A DNA stretch of 64,000 nucleotides from the NCBI RefSeq assembly GCF_016863135.1, contig NZ_BOOH01000016.1:186001-250000 (forward strand). The letters are read 5' to 3'. The notes beneath the pieces were generated by a model that had not been told where the DNA came from, did not search any database, and was given only the letters and a program-made list of their open reading frames with translations. Both the position numbers and the translations under genes were made by a program. This document shows, in pieces, positions 1 through 9,300 of this stretch (position 1 is its first letter; each line of letters starts with the position of its first letter). The DNA is from Planobispora longispora. GTDB lineage: Bacteria; Actinomycetota; Actinomycetes; Streptosporangiales; Streptosporangiaceae.

Positions 1-192
1 CAGCGACGGACGAGGGTGGTGCGCGGCAATCCGACCGCCGAGGACCTTGAGGCGCTGGAGGCGGCGATCGCGATCCTCATCGCGCGCGGCCCGGCCGCTC
101 CGGCGGCGCCGGACACCGGCCGGCCGCGCCTGCTCCGGCGGCCCCCGGCGGTCTCCCGCACTCCCTGGCGAATGAGCACCTGGTCCGGCTAG
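1..192 (+). CDS. Acyl-CoA carboxylase epsilon-like subunit, C-terminal part (5' truncated)
   Basis: The reading frame enters from the left edge in frame 1 and stops at the TAG at 190-192, giving about 63 residues. It contains VVRGNPTAEDLEALEAAIA, the conserved core of the small epsilon subunits (AccE/PccE type) that bind actinobacterial acyl-CoA carboxylase beta subunits. It is followed by a Pro/Arg-rich linker and a short Trp-containing tail. Known role of the family: stimulating the biotin-dependent carboxylase that makes malonyl- or methylmalonyl-CoA. In front of an iterative polyketide synthase operon this suggests a dedicated malonyl-CoA supply, with the beta subunit expected just upstream outside the window (inference). 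The start is not visible. The tail after the core is less typical, so family assignment rests on the core motif. Confidence 0.72.
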   Translation, partial: QRRTRVVRGNPTAEDLEALEAAIAILIARGPAAPAAPDTGRPRLLRRPPAVSRTPWRMSTWSG

Positions 193-230
193 GCGCCGAG
201 GGCGCCCGCCCCACGCGAAGGAGACGAGAC

Positions 231-1184
231 GTGGCTGTCACACAATCGCCGGTCGGCACGACCGCACCGGTCGAGGCAGGCGCGTTCCCGCGCCGGCGCG
301 GTCTGCTCATCCTGGTCAGCAGCCTGGTGGGCTTCCTGCTGACCGTCGTCTGGTCGGCGGAGTTCGTCGACCAGGTCATCGGTGACACCGTGGCCGACTC
401 GCTGCTCGGTCACGACGCCAAGGAGACGCCCATCGCGGGCACGGCCGCCGGCGTCGTGTTCGCCTTCGTCACCGGGCTGGCCGGTTCCTTCACGGCGTGC
501 AACATCGCCGCCTTCGGCGCGATGGCCCCCATGCTGGGCGGGGTCGGCAGCCGCTGGGGCCGCCTCGCCCAGGCCCTCAAACCACTGGGCCGGCTCTCGG
601 CGGGCATGGTCACCGTCTCGGCCGTCTACGGGGCGATCGTGGGTGTGGCGGGGACGGGGATGGCGCAGTTCTCCACCGCCCAGAACGTGCCCGGCGCTCT
701 CTCGGCGCGCAGCATCCAGTCGATGGTCGTCTTCGGTCTGATCGGGCTGGCCATGTTCTACCTGGGGCTGGCGGCGCTCGGCGTGGTGCCCGACCCGCTC
801 GCCCGGCTGACCCGCCGCTTCCCCGGCACGCCGCACGTGGTGATGGGAGCACTGATCGGCGGCTTCCTGATCGGACGGCCCTTCCCGCTGTTCAGGCAGC
901 TCTTCCGGGACGCGGCCGAGAGCGGCGACCCCCTGTACGGCGCGTTCGCCTTCGTGCTGCAGTCCGTCGGGAACATCGTCATCATGGCGGTTCTCTTCCT
1001 GCTGCTGACGTCCGTGGCCGGCAACCGGGTGCACCGGTGGCTCACGAGCAAGCCGGGCCGGCTCGCGGCGGTCACGGGCGCCTCGCTGATCATCGTGGGG
1101 GTGTTCACCTTCCTCTACTGGGACGTGCGGCTGCTCGCGAGGCGGGAGATCATCCCGTGGTACCCGATCGCCCCCTGGAGCTGA
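231..1184 (+). CDS. Polytopic membrane protein, CcdA/DsbD-like
   Basis: This is a 317-residue integral membrane protein. The GTG start at 231 follows AAGGAG. Hydrophobic segments lie at about residues 24-45, 70-95, 125-145, 165-190, 205-222, 240-262 and 280-300. The segment around TGLAGSFTACNIAAFG has the small-residue/Cys pattern of CcdA/DsbD cytochrome-biogenesis thiol-disulfide transporters, but I see only one clear Cys, so redox function is uncertain. It lies between the carboxylase-like remnant and the first DUF1702 gene on the same strand, 86 bp before the latter, so it probably belongs to the cassette transcript. A role beside UnbU in membrane electron transfer is possible but is inference. 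It could also be an unrelated transporter. Confidence 0.6.
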   Translation: MAVTQSPVGTTAPVEAGAFPRRRGLLILVSSLVGFLLTVVWSAEFVDQVIGDTVADSLLGHDAKETPIAGTAAGVVFAFVTGLAGSFTACNIAAFGAMAPMLGGVGSRWGRLAQALKPLGRLSAGMVTVSAVYGAIVGVAGTGMAQFSTAQNVPGALSARSIQSMVVFGLIGLAMFYLGLAALGVVPDPLARLTRRFPGTPHVVMGALIGGFLIGRPFPLFRQLFRDAAESGDPLYGAFAFVLQSVGNIVIMAVLFLLLTSVAGNRVHRWLTSKPGRLAAVTGASLIIVGVFTFLYWDVRLLARREIIPWYPIAPWS

Positions 1185-1270
1185 CGTCCGCACACGATGA
1201 GGTGCGCCCCCCGGCGCATCCGATCGATCATTGACTCGTCCCCGATATCCAGCTGACGTGAGGAGATCCG

Positions 1271-2254
1271 GTGTCGACATTTCTCGGATCGGTCCGCAGG
1301 CTAATTCTCGCGCCCTCGCTCGCCGATGTGGGTTTCGCCGGCCGACGATTCCCCGTGACGCCCTCCGCCGTCACGGAACGGCTGGAGAAGATTCCGCAGG
1401 CGGTGGTGTGCGGATTCGAATGGGGAATAGACGCGAAGGACCAGTGGGAGGTCGAGCGCCGCCTCGACATGGTGGACATCGAATTGCGGGGCTTCGCCTA
1501 CGAGGGCGCGACCATGGCCTTCACCGTGCGGGACGCCATGGGCGGCGGCACCCGCACGCGCGACCTGCTGCTCGGGCCGGGGCAGCCGCACATCTTCCTG
1601 GCCTACATCGGCATCGGCTTCGCGATGGCCCGGCTGCCCCGGCCGCTGTGGAAGAAGGTCGTGCCCGATCTCGCCGGATCCGCGTACTACCCGACGATGA
1701 GCTGGCTGGCGGTCGACGGGTACGGCTTCGACCTCGCCTACTTCCACACGGACACCTGGGTCGGCCGGCAGCGGGTCCCCAGGCCCTACGCCTGGCAGGG
1801 CTCGCCCGACTACTTCCCGCACGCGGTGGACCAGGGCATCGGCCGGGCCCTGTGGTTCATCAACGGCGGGCAGGTGGCCGACGTCGCGTCGGCGGTCCGG
1901 AACTTCGCCGCCCACCGCCACGCCGACCTGTGGAGCGGGGTGGGGCTGGCCGCCACGTTCGCCGGCGGCGTCGACCGCGCCGCCCTGGAGACGCTGCGCC
2001 GGGAGGCCGGGGAGTACGCCCCGGAGCTGGCCCAGGGGTCGGTCTTCGCGGTCAAGGCGCGCGACCACGCCGGGTTCGTGCCCGAGCACGCCGCCGCGGC
2101 GGCGGCCGTCCTCACCGACCTGTCCGTCGCGGACGCGGCGGCGCTCGCCGACGACTTCACCGCCGATCCGCACGGCGCGGCCCCCGTTCCGCAATACGAA
2201 TTGTGGCGCCGGCGGGTGCGCGGCCACTTCTCCGCGGAACACGCGCTCATCTGA
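1271..2254 (+). CDS. DUF1702 family enediyne protein (UnbL-like), copy 1
   Basis: The protein is 327 residues and has no signal peptide. The GTG start at 1271 is preceded by GAGGAGAT at good spacing. It belongs to the DUF1702/UnbL family, whose members sit beside enediyne polyketide synthases; the biochemical role is not settled. Shared landmarks with the next gene are RGFAYEGA (around residue 76), YIGIGFAMARLP, VDGYGFDLAYF, DQGIGRALWFINGG, ADLWSGVGLAATFAGG and ELAQGSVFAVKAR. These block-by-block matches show that the two genes are tandem paralogues. The family is restricted to enediyne loci and a few others, so it is good evidence for the cluster type. Whether this copy corresponds to E2 or E3 of reference clusters cannot be decided without alignment. 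Confidence 0.88.
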   Translation: MSTFLGSVRRLILAPSLADVGFAGRRFPVTPSAVTERLEKIPQAVVCGFEWGIDAKDQWEVERRLDMVDIELRGFAYEGATMAFTVRDAMGGGTRTRDLLLGPGQPHIFLAYIGIGFAMARLPRPLWKKVVPDLAGSAYYPTMSWLAVDGYGFDLAYFHTDTWVGRQRVPRPYAWQGSPDYFPHAVDQGIGRALWFINGGQVADVASAVRNFAAHRHADLWSGVGLAATFAGGVDRAALETLRREAGEYAPELAQGSVFAVKARDHAGFVPEHAAAAAAVLTDLSVADAAALADDFTADPHGAAPVPQYELWRRRVRGHFSAEHALI

Positions 2255-2289
2255 TCTGCCGCCCGAAAAAGGAATCCGAACCGTCACGA

Positions 2290-2318
2290 GGGGCCGCCGT
2301 TCCGCGGAACGGGGGCCC
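2290..2318. terminator. Hairpin between the two DUF1702 genes
   Basis: The 16-base palindrome CCGTTCCGCGGAACGG (2297-2312) is flanked by complementary GGGCC/GGCCC arms with a one-base mismatch. It sits 43 bases after the first DUF1702 stop and 120 bases before the next start. No clear U tract follows, so it may be an attenuator, an RNA-stability element or a partial terminator. Confidence 0.45.
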
Positions 2319-2387
2319 TTCGGCGCGCCGGAAATCGTTCCTACCGGAATGCGCACGCCGGAAGTGGGCTCTCTCGCAACCCCTATG

Positions 2388-2399
2388 GATAAATTTATC
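2388..2399. promoter_or_regulatory. AT-only-cored palindrome upstream of second DUF1702 gene
   Basis: GATAAATTTATC is a perfect 12-base palindrome in a short AT-rich patch (2383-2410) inside very GC-rich DNA. It lies about 34-45 bases before the TTG start at 2433 and just ahead of the UnbL-UnbV-UnbU-PKS run. Position and base composition suit a promoter element or operator. There is no direct evidence for binding. Confidence 0.3.
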
Positions 2400-2432
2400 G
2401 TGATAATTCCTGCAAGGGGAGTGGAGACGCAA

Positions 2433-3416
2433 TTGACTGGCGCTCTACGGTCATTGAGACGACGCATTCTGACGCCGAGCATTTCTGAAACGAAGATGGA
2501 AACGCGCGGCTTCCACGTCAAAAACCATGAGGCCAAGGATCTGCTCGAGACGGTCGGTGAGACCTTCCTCGCCGGCTACGCCTATGCGGTCGAGGCCCGT
2601 ACCCCCGTGGAGGCGGAGGAACGCCTGGAGCAGGTGCCCAGGAGATTCCGCGGCTTCGCCTACGAGGGCGCCGGGATGGGATTCGGAGTCCTGGACGGGT
2701 TGCCGTTCGGCGGCTCGCGCAACGTGGAGACCTTCCTGCGGGGGCGCGGCGACGACCACCTCTACATGGTGTACGTCGGAATCGGCTGGGCGATGGCCCG
2801 GCTGCCCCGGTTCAGGTGGCCGAGCAGCGAGGCTCTCGACCCGCTGCTGATGTGGCTCGTCCACGACGGATACGGATTCCACCAGGCGTATTTCCGCACC
2901 CGGGAGTACGTCCACCGGCACCACCGGGAGCCGCGGTTCCCCTGGCCGGCGCACGACCCGCACTCGTACGCCGACCGGGCCATCGACCAGGGCATCGGCC
3001 GGGCGCTGTGGTTCATCGGCGGGACCGACGTCGACCAGGCCGTCTCCCTGCTCGAGAAGTTCCCCGAGCCGCGGTGGGCCGACCTGTGGAGCGGTATCGG
3101 GCTGGCCGCCACCTACGCGGGCGGGGCGCCCGAGGAGGAACTGGTGAGACTGCGCGAGCGGGCCGGCCGGTACCGCCCGCAGCTGGCGCAGGGGAGCGTC
3201 TTCGCAGCCGAGGCCCGGATCAGGGCGGACCTGCTGGTGCCGCACAACGAGGTGGCCACCCGGGTCCTGTGCGGCATCACCCCCGAGCGCGCGGCCCAGA
3301 TCAGCCGCGAGACCCGTCCCGACACGGCGGCGGCGCAGGGCGGACTGCCGGCCTATGAGGTGTGGCGGCAGAACATCGCCGATCAATTCGTATCTCTTGG
3401 AGGTGTCACCTCGTGA
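2433..3416 (+). CDS. unbL: DUF1702 family enediyne protein (UnbL), copy 2
   Basis: I place the start at TTG 2433 because GGAG lies six bases upstream and this gives 327 residues, exactly the length of the upstream paralogue. The N-terminal LTGALRSLRR then aligns with its FLGSVRRLIL. Longer upstream readings lack family similarity. Conserved blocks include RGFAYEGAGMGFGV, YVGIGWAMARLPR, VHDGYGFHQAYF, DQGIGRALWFIGG, ADLWSGIGLAATYAGG and LAQGSVFAAEAR. The gene immediately precedes unbV with a GTGA overlap (start 3413, stop 3416), which is the canonical unbL-unbV-unbU-pksE order, so this copy is the better candidate for the conserved E3/UnbL. Known only as part of the five-gene enediyne core; the molecular function remains unassigned. 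Confidence 0.88.
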   Translation: MTGALRSLRRRILTPSISETKMETRGFHVKNHEAKDLLETVGETFLAGYAYAVEARTPVEAEERLEQVPRRFRGFAYEGAGMGFGVLDGLPFGGSRNVETFLRGRGDDHLYMVYVGIGWAMARLPRFRWPSSEALDPLLMWLVHDGYGFHQAYFRTREYVHRHHREPRFPWPAHDPHSYADRAIDQGIGRALWFIGGTDVDQAVSLLEKFPEPRWADLWSGIGLAATYAGGAPEEELVRLRERAGRYRPQLAQGSVFAAEARIRADLLVPHNEVATRVLCGITPERAAQISRETRPDTAAAQGGLPAYEVWRQNIADQFVSLGGVTS

Positions 3417-5341
3417 CCACGACAGTTGGCTGGCTGCGCCGGCAGCTGCCGGGAATCGTCGCGCTCGGGCTGATGGCCACGTTCTTCGTGGTCTCCCAGC
3501 CGAGCTTCGCGTCCGACGGAGAGCGGGAGGAGCTCGCGCAGCGGTACAAGTTCACGCCGCTGAGCGTGGCCCTTCCCGGCGGTTACCAGCAGCAGACGAT
3601 CCGCAAGGTGAACAAGACGTACGAGAAGATCAGCGCGTGGATCTCCTCGGTCGGGGCCGCGGTCGCCATGAACGACCTCGACGCGGACGGGCTGGACAAC
3701 GACCTGTGCGTCGTGGACACACGCATCGACCAGACGGTGATCACACCGGCTCCCGGCGTGCGCGCCGACCGCTACGCGCCGTTCGCGCTCACCCCCGGCT
3801 CCCTGCCGATGGACGAGACCATGGCCCCCATGGGCTGCGTCCCCGCCGACCTCAACGAGGACGGCCGGATGGACGTCCTCGTCTACCTGTGGGGCCGCTC
3901 GCCGATCGTGTACCTGCAGAAGGCCGACGCCAAGGGGCTGAGCGCGGCCGCCTTCCAGGCCGTCGAGCTGGTGCCGAACTCGGGCGGGAGCAAGTACGAC
4001 GGCCCGGTCTGGAACAGCAACGTCGCCTCCGTCGCCGACTTCGACGGAGACGGGCACCAGGACGTCTTCGTCGGCAACTACTTCAAGGACGACTCCCGGG
4101 TCCTGGACGCCACGGTCGAGGGCGGCGTGGAGATGAACGACTCCATGTCCGCCGGCTTCAACGGCGGCCGGAACTACTTCTTCCGGTGGACGGGCGCGAC
4201 CGCGGACTCGGTGAGCTTCCAGAAGCTGGACGACGTCCTGTCCGAGGAGGTCTCCAGGGGCTGGGAGCTCGGCGCGACCGCGGTCGACCTCGACCGCGAC
4301 CAGCTCCCCGAGCTGTTCCTGAACAACGACTTCGGCCCCGACCGGCTGCTGTACAACACCTCCACCCCCGGAAAGATCCAGTTCAAGCTGGTGGAGAAGA
4401 GCCGGGACGCCTGGACCCCCAAGTCCAAGTCCCTCGGGAAGGACTCGTTCAAGGGCATGGGCTCCGACGCGGCCGACCTCGACCACGACGGCCTCTACGA
4501 CTTCTTCGTCAGCAACATCACCACCCCCTACGGCATCCAGGAGAGCAACTTCCACCTGATCTCCACCGCCAAGGACCACGCCGACCTGCGCAACCAGCTC
4601 AGCAGCGGGCACGCGCCGTTCGTCGACCGCAGTGCCGAGCTGCGCACGGCCTGGTCCGGCTGGGGCTGGGACGTCAAGATCAACGACTTCGACAACAGCG
4701 GCGAGCCCGCCATCGTGCAGGCGACGGGCTTCGTCAAGGGCTGGGTCAACCGCTGGGCCCAGCTGCAGGAGCTGGCCACCGCCAACGACATCGTCGTCCA
4801 CGACGTCAAGTCGTGGCCGGTCGTCCAGGAGGGCGTGGACATCGCCGGCGATCAGACGCTGGCCTTCTTCGCCAAGCAGGCGGACGGCACCTACGCCAAC
4901 CTGTCCAAGGAGCTCGGCCTGGCCGTGCCGATCCCCACGCGCGGCATCGCCACCGGTGACGCCGACGGCGACGGCCGGCTCGACTTCGCCGTCGCCAGGC
5001 AGTTCGGCCCGCCGGTGTTCTACCAGAACGTGAGCCCGGACGCCGGGGCCTTCCTCGGACTGCGGCTGCGCGAGGAGACCACGGGCGCCCCGGTGATCGG
5101 CGCCGAGGTGACCGTGACCGCCCAGGACGGGCGGACGTTCGTCAACCGGGTGGACGGCGGCAGCGGCCACTCCGGCAAGCGCGCCCACTCCGTGCACATC
5201 GGCCTCGGCAAGGACGTCTCGGGCCCGCAGAAGGTGCACCTGAAGTGGCGTGACCGCACGGGTCAGGTGCGCGAGCAAGATCTTCAGCTCACTCCCGGCT
5301 GGCACACGATCCAGCTCGGCTCGCAGGCGAAGGAGAAGTGA
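3413..5341 (+). CDS. unbV: UnbV, exported FG-GAP/ASPIC-UnbV protein
   Basis: The protein is 642 residues. The GTG start at 3413 overlaps the previous stop and follows TTGGAGGT. An N-terminal hydrophobic stretch (about residues 14-32, ending near SFASDG) looks like a signal peptide or anchor. The body carries at least seven Ca-binding-like FG-GAP motifs of DxDxDGxxD type (DLDADGLDND, DLNEDGRMD, DFDGDGHQD, DLDRDQLPE, DLDHDGLYD, DFDNSGEPA, DADGDGRLD), predicting a beta-propeller outside the membrane. The C-terminal 90 residues match the ASPIC/UnbV domain. UnbV is one of the invariant genes of enediyne cassettes, with unknown chemistry. Coupling to unbU and pksE shows that all are made together. 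An exported propeller next to a membrane RnfD-like partner suggests action at the cell surface (inference). Confidence 0.93.
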   Translation: MTTTVGWLRRQLPGIVALGLMATFFVVSQPSFASDGEREELAQRYKFTPLSVALPGGYQQQTIRKVNKTYEKISAWISSVGAAVAMNDLDADGLDNDLCVVDTRIDQTVITPAPGVRADRYAPFALTPGSLPMDETMAPMGCVPADLNEDGRMDVLVYLWGRSPIVYLQKADAKGLSAAAFQAVELVPNSGGSKYDGPVWNSNVASVADFDGDGHQDVFVGNYFKDDSRVLDATVEGGVEMNDSMSAGFNGGRNYFFRWTGATADSVSFQKLDDVLSEEVSRGWELGATAVDLDRDQLPELFLNNDFGPDRLLYNTSTPGKIQFKLVEKSRDAWTPKSKSLGKDSFKGMGSDAADLDHDGLYDFFVSNITTPYGIQESNFHLISTAKDHADLRNQLSSGHAPFVDRSAELRTAWSGWGWDVKINDFDNSGEPAIVQATGFVKGWVNRWAQLQELATANDIVVHDVKSWPVVQEGVDIAGDQTLAFFAKQADGTYANLSKELGLAVPIPTRGIATGDADGDGRLDFAVARQFGPPVFYQNVSPDAGAFLGLRLREETTGAPVIGAEVTVTAQDGRTFVNRVDGGSGHSGKRAHSVHIGLGKDVSGPQKVHLKWRDRTGQVREQDLQLTPGWHTIQLGSQAKEK

Positions 5342-5343
5342 CG

Positions 5344-6360
5344 ATGGCCGAGCAGACCCCGACCCCGCCGACCCCGCCGACCCCGCCGGCCCCGCCGGCC
5401 GCGAAGGCCCCGCCGCGGCACGACGCCAAGACCATCACGGCCCTGCGCCGGTTCGCGCTCTCGATCACGATCTTCAACATCCTCGGCTACTCGTGGTGGG
5501 GGTTCGAGCAGGGGTTCGCCTGGCCCTTCGTGGCACTGGCCACCGGCTACACCGTCGAGATCGTCCTGGAGATCATCGGGGCGCGGACCGAGGGACGCGC
5601 GCCGCGGTTCCGCGGCAACGGGTTCAGGGGGCTGGTGGACTTCCTGCTCCCGGCGCACATCACCAGCGTCGCGCTGAACATGCTGACCTACGTCAACGAC
5701 CAGATCCTGGTGATGATGTTCGGGGTCACCGTGGCGGTGGGGGCCAAGTGGGTGCTGAGGGCGCCGGTGCGCGGACGCCTGCGGCACTTCATGAACCCCT
5801 CCAACTTCGGCATCGCCGTGATCCTGATCCTGTTCCCCTGGGCCAGCATCGCCCCGCCGTACCACTTCAGCGAGCACGTCGGGAACCCGGTCGACTGGAT
5901 CATCCCGCTGGTCATCATCTTCTTCGGCACCATGCTCAACGCCAAGCTGACCAACCGCATGTGGCTGATCGGCGCCTGGGTCGGCGGCTTCGTCGTCCAG
6001 GCCGTCGTCCGCGGACTGATCATCGATGACATCTCGATCCTCGGCGGCCTGTCGATGATGACCGGCATCGCCTTCGTCCTGTTCACCAACTACATGATCA
6101 CCGACCCCGGGACCAGCCCCTCCAAGCCGCTCTCGCAGATCGCCTTCGGCGGCGGCGTGGCCGTGATGTACGGCGTGCTCACCGGCATGAACATCCCCTA
6201 CGGGATCTTCTTCGCCACCGCCGCCGTCTGCCTGATCCGCGGCGGCTACCTGTGGGCGCTGGACATCTCCCTCAAGACCCGCGCCAAGGAGGCCGAGCAG
6301 GTCCAGAAGCAGGCCGCCCAGGCGCTGGCCGGGGTCCAGGGAGAGGCGGCCAAGGCATGA
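5344..6360 (+). CDS. unbU: UnbU, RnfD-like integral membrane protein
   Basis: The protein is 338 residues, starting at ATG 5344, seven bases after AAGGAGA. A GTG at 5338 overlapping the unbV stop is a weaker alternative. The N-terminus is a low-complexity tract of Thr-Pro-Pro and Ala-Pro-Pro steps from nine-base DNA repeats (5359-5400), followed by about eight to ten membrane segments and a charged Ala/Lys/Gln-rich C-terminal helix. UnbU proteins resemble RnfD/NqrB, flavin-bearing subunits of ion-pumping electron-transfer complexes. The DPGTSPSKP stretch is of the kind in which that family carries its covalent-FMN Thr. It overlaps the PKS start by ATGA. It is part of the invariant five-gene cassette. 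A role in electron or product transfer across the membrane is inferred from the family only. Confidence 0.92.
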   Translation: MAEQTPTPPTPPTPPAPPAAKAPPRHDAKTITALRRFALSITIFNILGYSWWGFEQGFAWPFVALATGYTVEIVLEIIGARTEGRAPRFRGNGFRGLVDFLLPAHITSVALNMLTYVNDQILVMMFGVTVAVGAKWVLRAPVRGRLRHFMNPSNFGIAVILILFPWASIAPPYHFSEHVGNPVDWIIPLVIIFFGTMLNAKLTNRMWLIGAWVGGFVVQAVVRGLIIDDISILGGLSMMTGIAFVLFTNYMITDPGTSPSKPLSQIAFGGGVAVMYGVLTGMNIPYGIFFATAAVCLIRGGYLWALDISLKTRAKEAEQVQKQAAQALAGVQGEAAKA

Positions 6361-9300
6361 CCAGAGTCGCCATCGTGGGCATGGCGTGCCTCTACCCGGA
6401 CGCGACCTCGCCCAGAGAGCTGTGGGAGAACGCCGTCGCGGGACGGCGGGCCTTCCGCCGCCTGCCCGACGTCCGCATGCGGCTGGAGGACTACTGGGAC
6501 GCCGACCCGGCCACCCCGGACCGCTTCTACGCGCGCAACGCCGCGGTCATCGAGGGGTACGAGTTCGACCGGCTCTCCCACAAGATCGCCGGCAGCACCT
6601 ACCGCTCGACCGACCTCACGCACTGGCTGGCCCTCGACGTCGCGGGCCGGGCGCTGACCGACGCCGGGTTCCCCCAGGCGGACGGGCTTCCGCGCGAGCG
6701 CACCGCGGCCATCGTGGGCAACACGCTGACCGGGGAGTTCACCCGGGCCAACGTGCTCCGCCTGCGCTGGCCGTACGTGCGCAGGACCGTCGCCGCCGCG
6801 CTCAAGGCGGAGGGCTGGGACGACGACCGGCTGGCCACGTTCCTGGCCGACCTGGAGGCCACCTACAAGAGCCCGTTCCCGTCCATCGACGAGGACACCC
6901 TGGCCGGGGGCCTGTCGAACACGATCGCCGGGCGCATCTGCAACCACTTCGACCTCAACGGCGGCGGCTACACGGTCGACGGCGCCTGCTCCTCCTCCCT
7001 GCTCGCGGTGGCCACGGCCGCCAAGGGCCTGGTGGACGGCGACATCGACGTGGCGCTCGCCGGCGGGGTCGACCTGTCGATCGACCCGTTCGAGATCATC
7101 GGCTTCGCGAAGACCGGCGCCCTGGCCAAGGGCGAGTTCAAGCTCTACGACCGCGGTTCCAACGGCTTCTGGCCCGGCGAGGGCTGCGGCATGGTCGTGC
7201 TGATGCGCGAGGAGGACGCCGTCAGGTCCGGGCGGCGGATCTACGCCACCGTCGCCAGCTGGGGCATCTCCTCCGACGGCAAGGGCGGGATGACCCGGCC
7301 GGAGATCAGCGGCTACCAGCTGGCCATGCGCCGGGCCTACGAGAAGGCGGGCTTCGGCGTCGAGACGGTCCACCTGTTCGAGGGGCACGGCACCGGCACC
7401 GCCCTGGGCGACGCCACCGAGCTCAAGGCGCTCTCGGGCGCCCGGGCGACGGCGGATCCGACCGCCGCGCCCGCCGCGGTCACCTCGATCAAGGGGATGA
7501 TCGGGCACACCAAGGCGGCGGCCGGGGTGGCCGGCCTGATCAAGGCCGCGATGGCAGTCCACGAGCAGGTGCTCCCGCCCACCGTCGGCTGCGTCGACCC
7601 GCACCCGGTGCTGGCGGAGGAGGGGGCCTCGCTGCGCGTGCTGCGCAAGGCCGAGCCCTGGCCCTCCGGCGCGCCGGTCCGGGCCGCGGTCACCGCCATG
7701 GGCTTCGGCGGGATCAACACCCACGTGGTGCTGGAGAACCCCAACCCGCGCCGGCGGGCCCAGTTCAGCACCCGCACCAAGGCGCTGGCCGCCTCCCTGC
7801 AGGACGCCGAGGTCCTGCTGATGGACGGGGCCTCGCCGGACGCCCTGCGCGAGCGGGTGCGGGAGCTGGCGGACTTCGTGCCGCAGGTCTCCTACGCCCA
7901 GCTCGCCGACCTGGGCGCCGCGCTCCAGCGGGAGCTGCGGGGCCTGCCGTACCGGGCGGCCGTCGTGGTCACCTCGCCGGAGGACGCCGAGAAGCAGCTG
8001 CGGACCGTGCTGGACGCGCTCGAGGCGGGGGAGACCCGCCTGGTGCGGGCCGACGGGCGCGCCTTCCTCGGCCACGCCGACCGGGAGGGGAAGATCGGCT
8101 TCCTCTTCCCCGGCCAGGGATCCGGCCGGGGCACCAGCGGCGGTGCCCTGCGCAGGCGGTTCGCCGAGGTGGAGGAGATCTACCTGAAGGCGGACCTCCC
8201 CGTCAGCGGCGACATGGTGTCCACCGCCGTCGCCCAGCCGCGCATCGTCACCGGATCGATGGCCGGTCTGCGGGCGCTGGACCTCCTGGGCGTCGAGGCC
8301 GAGGTCGCTCTGGGCCACAGCCTGGGCGAGCTGTCGGCGCTGCACTGGGCCGAGGCGATGGACGAGGAGACCCTGCTGCGCGTGGCCGGCGTGCGGGGCC
8401 GGGCGATGACCGAGCACAGCGAGCCCGGCACCATGGCGGGACTCAGCGCGGCCCCCGGCCCGGTGCTGAGGCTGATCGGCGAGCTGCCCGTCGTGATCGC
8501 CGGTTACAACGGGCCCGAGCAGACCGTGATCGCGGGCCCGGTCGACGCGATCGAGGCGGCGGGCGCGCGGGCCGCCGAGGCCGGGATCCGTTTCACGCGG
8601 CTGTCGGTGTCGCACGCCTTCCACTCGCCCCTGGTGGCGCCGGCGACCAAGGTCCTCGGCGAGCACCTGGAGACCGAGAGCTTCGACCGGATCTCCCGGA
8701 ACGTCGTCTCCACCGTCACCGGGGAGACGCTGGCCCCGGACACCGACATCCCCGCGCTGCTCCGGCGCCAGATCACCGATCCGGTGCTGTTCACCCAGGC
8801 CGTGGAGCGCGCGGCCGCGCAGGTCGACCTGTTCGTCGAGGTCGGTCCCGGGTCCGTGCTCGGCCGCCTGGCCGCGGGGGTGAGCGACGTGCCCGCCGTG
8901 TCCCTGGACACGGACTCGGAGTCGATCGCCGCGCTCCTGCGCGTGGTGGCCGCGGCGTACGTGGCCGGGGTCCCCGTGGCCCACGAGGAGCTGTTCCACG
9001 GCCGGCTCATCCGCCCGCTGGAGATCGGCGCCGAGTTCCGGTTCTTCGCCAGCCCGGCCGAGCAGGCCCCGCAGGTCCAGGTCCACGGCGAGGTCGTCCG
9101 TACGGCGCAGCCGCAGGCCGCGCCCGAGGGGACCGAGGCCGTCGAGGCCGGGGAGTCCACCGTGGACCTGCTGCGCCGCCTGGCCGCCCAGCGGGCGGAG
9201 CTGCCGCTGGAGATGGTGCACGAGGACAGCAGGCCCCTGGACGAGCTGCACCTGAGCTCGGTCACCGTGATGCACATCATCGACCAGGCCGCCCAGATCC

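Noticed and set aside
189-1280. Long reverse-strand frame opposite the CcdA-like gene and similar long antisense frames throughout
   Set aside because: High third-position GC keeps several frames open. These frames are Arg/Gly/His/Pro-rich, lack family motifs and sit opposite genes with clear domains.
5359-5400. Nine-base Pro-Pro-Thr repeats in unbU as a regulatory element
   Set aside because: They are in frame at the N-terminus and explained as a low-complexity Pro tract.
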